Shown here: positions 61,001 through 64,000 of the stretch, piece after piece
How the letters are laid out: each line of letters starts with the position of its first letter
Position numbering within the stretch: position 1 is the stretch's first letter
DNA from: Chitinophaga sp. SYP-B3965
GTDB taxonomy: Bacteria > Bacteroidota > Bacteroidia > Chitinophagales > Chitinophagaceae
NCBI RefSeq assembly: GCF_009647655.1
Contig: NZ_WJFD01000001.1
Location: forward strand, 1,550,001 to 1,614,000
Direction of reading: 5' to 3'
Length of the DNA: 64,000 nt
The notes under the pieces: model-generated
Seen by the model: only the letters and a program-made list of their open reading frames with translations
Told to the model about the DNA's origin: nothing
Database searches by the model: none
Program-made: the position numbers and the translations under genes

Positions 61001-61838
61001 GGGCAGAACCGCCTTCAACTCCGCCGGAAGCCTGGCTGATATTCAGACCCGCCACTTTACCCATGAGCCCTTGTGCAATGGTAGGCGCCTGTGCGATCGT
61101 GAGGTCGCTCCCGTCTACTTTTTGTACTGCATAACCCAGCGAACGCGGGGAACGTTTGATACCCATCGCGGTTACTACTACTTCGCCCAACGCTTTTTCA
61201 TCTGTTTCCAGCACCACTGTATAAGTTGTTTCGCCACTTACTTTTATTTCAGTACGCTTAAAACCAATAGCAGAAAATACCAGCACATCCCCTTCATTGG
61301 CTTCCAGCTGGAAATTGCCATTACCATCTGAGCTGGTACCTTTCGTAGTGCCTTTAATGGCTACGGTTACACCGGGAACAGGGCTGCCCGTAACATCTTT
61401 GATAGTACCGCGTACCTGTTTGAAATTGATATCTATGGAAAGACCAGGTTGTCCCTGGGTCATCATCACTGTCATGAGTTTATCTTTCCGCAATACAACC
61501 TGGCTGCCGATAGCTTCAAAATTGATATCGAAAGGATCAAATAAGCTGATGAACACCTTTTCCAGTGTTTCATCCTTTGCCAGTAAACTTACTTTCTCTT
61601 TTTCAGGAAGGGTATTGCGCGTATAAGAAAATTTTACGCCTGCTTTCAGGCTTATTTTCTGCAATACGGATTTAAAGGTTTCACGCTCCACAGTAAGTGA
61701 GATGCGTTTATCCAGAATGCCCTGCCCATTTGCAGGAGCGGCCTGTACCCCGAAGAATGCAAGGGTCAGGAAATAATGTATAACGGCTGCTTTCATAAAA
61801 AAAGAAGCTGAGTAGGTACACAATCCAATTTTCTTCAT
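58053..61838 (-). CDS. SusC/RagA family TonB-linked transporter with N-terminal STN signalling domain
   Basis: This 1261-residue protein has a signal peptide (about 1-39) and an STN domain at about 45-120 (LTVERETFKSVLQKISLKAGVKFSYT, DETLEKVFISLF). The carboxypeptidase-like domain (GTIKDVTGSPVPGVTVAIKGT) and the linker EVVVTAMGIKRSPRSLGYAVQKVDG follow. The plug holds RALIIVDGVAIN and VTVLKGPAAAALYGARGANGVI. The STN domain links the pump to the FecR anti-sigma factor upstream, which makes transport a signal. The barrel ends in RSLGFTVKAAL. The 187-base gap upstream to fecR contains a small hairpin AGGTGC-GGGA-GCACCT and probably the ECF-dependent promoter. Confidence 0.96.
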   Translation of the reverse strand: MKKIGLCTYSASFFMKAAVIHYFLTLAFFGVQAAPANGQGILDKRISLTVERETFKSVLQKISLKAGVKFSYTRNTLPEKEKVSLLAKDETLEKVFISLFDPFDINFEAIGSQVVLRKDKLMTVMMTQGQPGLSIDINFKQVRGTIKDVTGSPVPGVTVAIKGTTKGTSSDGNGNFQLEANEGDVLVFSAIGFKRTEIKVSGETTYTVVLETDEKALGEVVVTAMGIKRSPRSLGYAVQKVDGSDLTIAQAPTIAQGLMGKVAGLNISQASGGVEGGSARLVIRGNTTLTGDNRALIIVDGVAINNDPMNNNANNGGGGAVGTQQGADISGYNDWGTGLNLINPEDIESVTVLKGPAAAALYGARGANGVILVTRKKGEKRKGLGVDYSYSSRATKVYEFLDFQNDFGSGLVGSMWTADQGKQFPVNGAGKRTQIGTYSGSYNAGDYKTGAFGMLPYDNSTQAWDVFSFPSGLSWGPKFDNQPVLWYDGVERPYSAQPNNWKAYFPDGNVNQHNVSISGGGDFGTIRASYTRDDSKANILNSNYKSNIFNIGSSIKISKMLSADITGSYVNYNRLNTPPVGAGAFMAGLAYAATRDYRPEVEKMNNFFPDGSQRDVGNSSNFPAGSPPYPYYSYMQNSYWNIYKNNTTFNRDQLVGGIKLTADLTDFLTLIAQGSIDHSSDGTEVREYPKNIQGTTGAYKQASARNMSRNLNGMVRLYKDNLWGKQFNASLTGGVESYYRNDYTVSNKTNGNFISPFIFALNNGANAPDPAQETRYAKKINSGFGFLDLSYKNYLFLQITGRNDWSSTLTDGSNSYFYPSVNLSYVFSDGIAKMQEALPWLSFGKLSLSYAETGSDTDPYSIFNVLNTVAYNGQAAQTFPSNLKFPGVEPQRSRQYEIGLNLGMFNNRVNVEVTAYTMKTFNQILTNSLPQSSGFTTVQLNRGSLGNKGLEFIINASPVSTKDFTWSISLNAAHAQNKVLSLDEGNDGLTLGSFFGGSGVSQRVKVGENFGTIYGKDYTYLNGKKVVKRAVNPQNQQLLSYMVNGQPQAAGTQWVLTPNEVPIGNAQPFMTGGIANTFRYKNISLYFLADGKFGGDMYFGSYAAAMGNGLLQETVKERNGGGLPLTYPDGTTSNTGIIFDGVFADGKPNTDVVSPPWYYLGTYTSWNHLGVPRSASVFDNSWMKLREVALTYQVPFNVVKQTKIFQSLSLSLIGRDLFYIFTTIPKGLNPEGVNGIGNMQGIEYSSMPRIRSLGFTVKAAL

Positions 61839-62025
61839 AACATAAAACTATTAAGCGTTAATAATAGGTGCGGGAGCACCTGATGGAATAGTACATAGGG
61901 ATGCCCTTTCAAGAGCCGGCGCCCTGATTTTGGTTGTTAGTCCATACTTGTGGTTTAATTTCTTAAGTCTAGTTCGTTGCTGTTGTTAAAAAAAGTGCCC
62001 GATCCTGTCTTTAAACACTAAATTC

Positions 62026-63090
62026 TTAGCGGCATCCTTTACCTTTTAACGTTATGCCATAGCCGCTGAAGCTGTATGACGCGTCCACTGTTCTTGTAAT
62101 AACTTTTAAAATTTCTTCGAGGCTTTCATCACCTAATGATATTGTTATAAAGCAGCCTGCAAAAGTATCTGCATTATACTGTATGGGGATAGCATACATT
62201 TTCTCCAGGGTTTTTATAACAGAGTCCAGCGGGGCATCTTCAAAGCTGTAACTGCTCACTTTTTCCAGCCCTGCTGCAATTGGTAATTTATCTGTAAATG
62301 TTTCTGTGATGAGTTCTTTATTAAGTCCTGAATACCTGCATACCTGCTGTGGCAGTACGATCTTTGCCGCAGATACTTCCAGGTCCTGCCCTTTCAGGTA
62401 AACGGATACTTTCCCTGTTTTAACGGCCACTGATTCCTGGTTGCCGGATGCCGTTACTTTAAAACTGGTGCCCAGCACTTTTACGACCACATTCTCTGTA
62501 TAGATATAGAAGGGTTGTTCCGGGTTTTTAGCAACGTCGAAGAATGCTTCTCCGGATAAGGTCACTTCCCGTTTGCTGCCATTCATCAGTAAATTATAGG
62601 AGATCCTGGCGCCCTTTGCCAGCACTACTTTGGAGCCATCCGGCAGGAAGAGCAGTTCATCTTCTTTATTGCCATTATAACGGATCACATCTGCAGTGTG
62701 ATCTGCTTTTTTGCCGGCAGCACCGGTGATGGTGTTCTCTCCTGTAGAAAGTAAGAAGGTTGTCAGTGCAATGATACCTGTAACAACGGCTGCTGCCATG
62801 TACCAGTATTTTGCCGGTGATTTCTTTTTACGGACGGGGGTTATCTCTTCCCGGATATGATCCAGCATCTGCTCCAGCTGCACATCACTGATGTCCTGCT
62901 GCCCTTCTTCTTCCGCCAGCCTCATTTCCAGGAGGAAATGTTTTGCTTCTTCCAGCAGCCATGCATGCTCAGCATCCCTCGCAGCCCATTCCAGCCAGTA
63001 GCCGGCATAGGGGCTTTGCGGATTCATAACCCAGTCTACAAACCGGTTATCCAGCAATAATGCATGTATCTTTTCTTCCTGCTGATCCAT
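62026..63090 (-). CDS. FecR family anti-sigma factor
   Basis: The protein is 354 residues from the ATG at 63090. An in-frame GTG at 63144 adds 18 residues, but MDQQEEKIHALLLDNRFVDWV matches the usual FecR start. The cytoplasmic N-terminus binds sigma, a membrane helix at about 95-113 (YWYMAAAVVTGIIALTTFLL) follows, and the periplasmic FecR domain has FLPDGSKVVLAKGARISYNLLM, REVTLSGEAFFDVAKNPEQPF and VLGTSFKVTASGNQESVAVKTGKVSV. The C-terminal DUF4974 part (SFEDAPLDSVIKTLEKMY) contacts the STN domain of SusC. It sits between the ECF sigma gene and susC. Confidence 0.93.
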   Translation of the reverse strand: MDQQEEKIHALLLDNRFVDWVMNPQSPYAGYWLEWAARDAEHAWLLEEAKHFLLEMRLAEEEGQQDISDVQLEQMLDHIREEITPVRKKKSPAKYWYMAAAVVTGIIALTTFLLSTGENTITGAAGKKADHTADVIRYNGNKEDELLFLPDGSKVVLAKGARISYNLLMNGSKREVTLSGEAFFDVAKNPEQPFYIYTENVVVKVLGTSFKVTASGNQESVAVKTGKVSVYLKGQDLEVSAAKIVLPQQVCRYSGLNKELITETFTDKLPIAAGLEKVSSYSFEDAPLDSVIKTLEKMYAIPIQYNADTFAGCFITISLGDESLEEILKVITRTVDASYSFSGYGITLKGKGCR

Positions 63091-63160
63091 GGGAATAGCG
63101 ATGTCTATATAAGGTAATGTCCGTTTCCTTACATATATACTCACTTTTGGAGAAGTATTT

Positions 63161-63724
63161 TTAATCTTTTTTAGAACGGGGGGTATATTCTTTCCGTAAG
63201 GCCTTCAGGGCGCGCTGCATGAGGTTCAATACAGACTGGTAGTTCATACTCATCAGTTCTGCAATGCGTTCGTAGGAGATATTATGATAAAAGCGGAGGT
63301 ACACGGCTTCCTGCTGCCGTTTGGGTAGTTTATACAGTAATTGTTTCAGGGTCTGCCGGTTCTCTGCTTCTGTTTCCCTGGCGGTGATAGTTAACTCTAC
63401 ATATTCTTCCAGCAGGCTGTCTGAGGCCAGGCGCAGTTCACTTTCACTTATAAAGGAGTGCCGTGCATGCGCTTTGGATAATTTATTACGCAAAGCCCTG
63501 AAAAGATAGAATTTAGGATGAGAAGTGTCTGCGAGGTTCTCCCGGTTGCGCCAGATCTCCAGGAAGAGGTCCTGGATGCAGTCTTTGATCAGGTCCAGGT
63601 CATGGGTTAGCTTTAATCCATAGCGTACGAGGGACCTTACGTGGGCCCTGTAAATTGCTTCCAGGGCAGCTGGATCACCGCCTTTCATGCGGCTCCATTC
63701 TATATCGTGTTCACTGGAGATCAA
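63161..63724 (-). CDS. ECF-type RNA polymerase sigma-70 factor
   Basis: This 187-residue protein has region 2 (DPAALEAIYRAHVRSLVRYGLKLTHDLDLIKDCIQDLFLEIWRNR) and region 4 (LPKRQQEAVYLRFYHNISYERIAELMSMNYQSVLNLMQRALKALRKEY). It belongs to the Bacteroidota FecI-like group that directs SusCD genes. The following gene encodes its anti-sigma factor, 70 bases on. The start ATG at 63724 is preceded by 130 bases of intergenic DNA. Confidence 0.95.
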   Translation of the reverse strand: MISSEHDIEWSRMKGGDPAALEAIYRAHVRSLVRYGLKLTHDLDLIKDCIQDLFLEIWRNRENLADTSHPKFYLFRALRNKLSKAHARHSFISESELRLASDSLLEEYVELTITARETEAENRQTLKQLLYKLPKRQQEAVYLRFYHNISYERIAELMSMNYQSVLNLMQRALKALRKEYTPRSKKD

Positions 63725-63854
63725 TAATTAACGTTTAGCAATACAATTTATAGCTTTCCTTATATCCAACCAAATAGTAAAATACCCGGCACTACTCTTT
63801 TATTACCTTTACCTCCTTCGGTGCTTTAATTTCCGAACGTAAGCAGGACTCTCA

Positions 63855-64000
63855 TTAATAAGGTATTGATTCCAGTTTCACCGGGCCTAACAAACCGGCA
63901 GATTGATACTTGCTTGCTGGCGTGTACGGGTTTACGTTAGACCAGTATTTTCTTTCTGTTGCGGGTAGTTTACTGTCTCCTATGAGACCGTTCACCCATG
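63855..64000 (-). CDS. C-terminal end of a large glycoside-hydrolase-like protein (cut by window edge)
   Basis: The minus-strand frame is open from the window edge to a TAA at 63857-63855, giving 48 codons. The final residues read LPATERKYWSNVNPYTPA and GLLGPVKLESIPY. A terminal GLLGPV(K/R)L stretch is common at the end of large GH106- or GH2-type enzymes with galactose-binding-like tails, so a sugar-cleaving enzyme is likely. It reads toward the ECF gene with 130 bases between. Family is uncertain because only the end is visible. Confidence 0.55.
   Translation of the reverse strand, partial: WVNGLIGDSKLPATERKYWSNVNPYTPASKYQSAGLLGPVKLESIPY

Noticed and set aside
61886-61905. Terminator between FecR and SusC
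   Set aside because: AGGTGC-GGGA-GCACCT is a short stem without a T-run, so it is not a convincing terminator.

Overview
The window looks like the chromosome of a saprophytic Bacteroidota bacterium, most likely a Chitinophaga-like member of the Chitinophagaceae. The evidence is three SusC/SusD pairs, an ECF sigma/FecR/STN-SusC cascade, lipoprotein signals, a two-component system with propeller and Y_Y_Y domains, and promoters resembling the Bacteroidota TAnnTTTG -7 element. No rRNA, tRNA, CRISPR array, insertion sequence or prophage was seen. The taxonomic call is inference from gene content.

Layout. (A) 1-13212 is a polysaccharide utilisation locus on the minus strand: SusC, SusD, GH30 (beta-1,6-galactanase-like), a sugar-porter MFS, a DUF5107/TPR protein and a GH2 enzyme cut by the window edge. 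A divergent AraC regulator faces it. (B) 13209-22714 holds mixed genes: outer-membrane barrels, an orphan UmuD with a conspicuous palindrome at its start, a secreted GH2, a ClC-type channel, a WalJ/YycJ-like metallo-hydrolase and a LemA/DUF2207 pair. (C) 22817-35631 is a second locus: SusC, SusD, DUF3823 lipoprotein, a GH5-like enzyme, a large propeller-HEAT-azurin protein, ThuA, a Gfo/Idh/MocA protein and a TIM-barrel epimerase. The inferred theme is periplasmic oxidation of glycosides followed by cytoplasmic handling of keto-sugars. It is faced by a two-component system (35901-39803) that is split into a sensor and a separate receiver-AraC protein instead of the usual fused hybrid. (D) 39954-46528 contains a KASIII-like enzyme, a DNA-binding-less AraC-type sensor, VF530, a 7TM-DISM histidine kinase and proBA. 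(E) 46598-48040 is an AT-rich patch: two small genes, then about 750 bp without a conventional gene but with a perfect 25-bp palindrome, a candidate minus-strand structured RNA carrying a tiny ORF with a strong Shine-Dalgarno, and a plus-strand structured RNA ending in a terminator. (F) 48041-54942 is a beta-glucan or polysaccharide module: a lipoprotein, a PL14-like lipoprotein, GH16 with a three-repeat trefoil tail, a membrane propeller/LuxR-type regulator, and an AraC gene. (G) 55003-64000 holds an SDR, two helically phased tandem-repeat arrays, then SusD, SusC with an STN domain, FecR, an ECF sigma factor and the C-terminal end of another enzyme.

How it works together: outer-membrane SusCD pumps import oligosaccharides, surface and periplasmic hydrolases trim them, an MFS transporter takes up the sugars, and each locus has its own sensing logic (AraC, split two-component system, one-component propeller regulator, ECF/FecR). 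Many convergent neighbours overlap at their 3' ends, and several intergenic spaces carry strong bidirectional hairpins. The least explained material is the RNA-rich gap 47293-48040, the phased repeats 56107-56406, the terminator-derived repeats 39829-39950 and the umuD operator.
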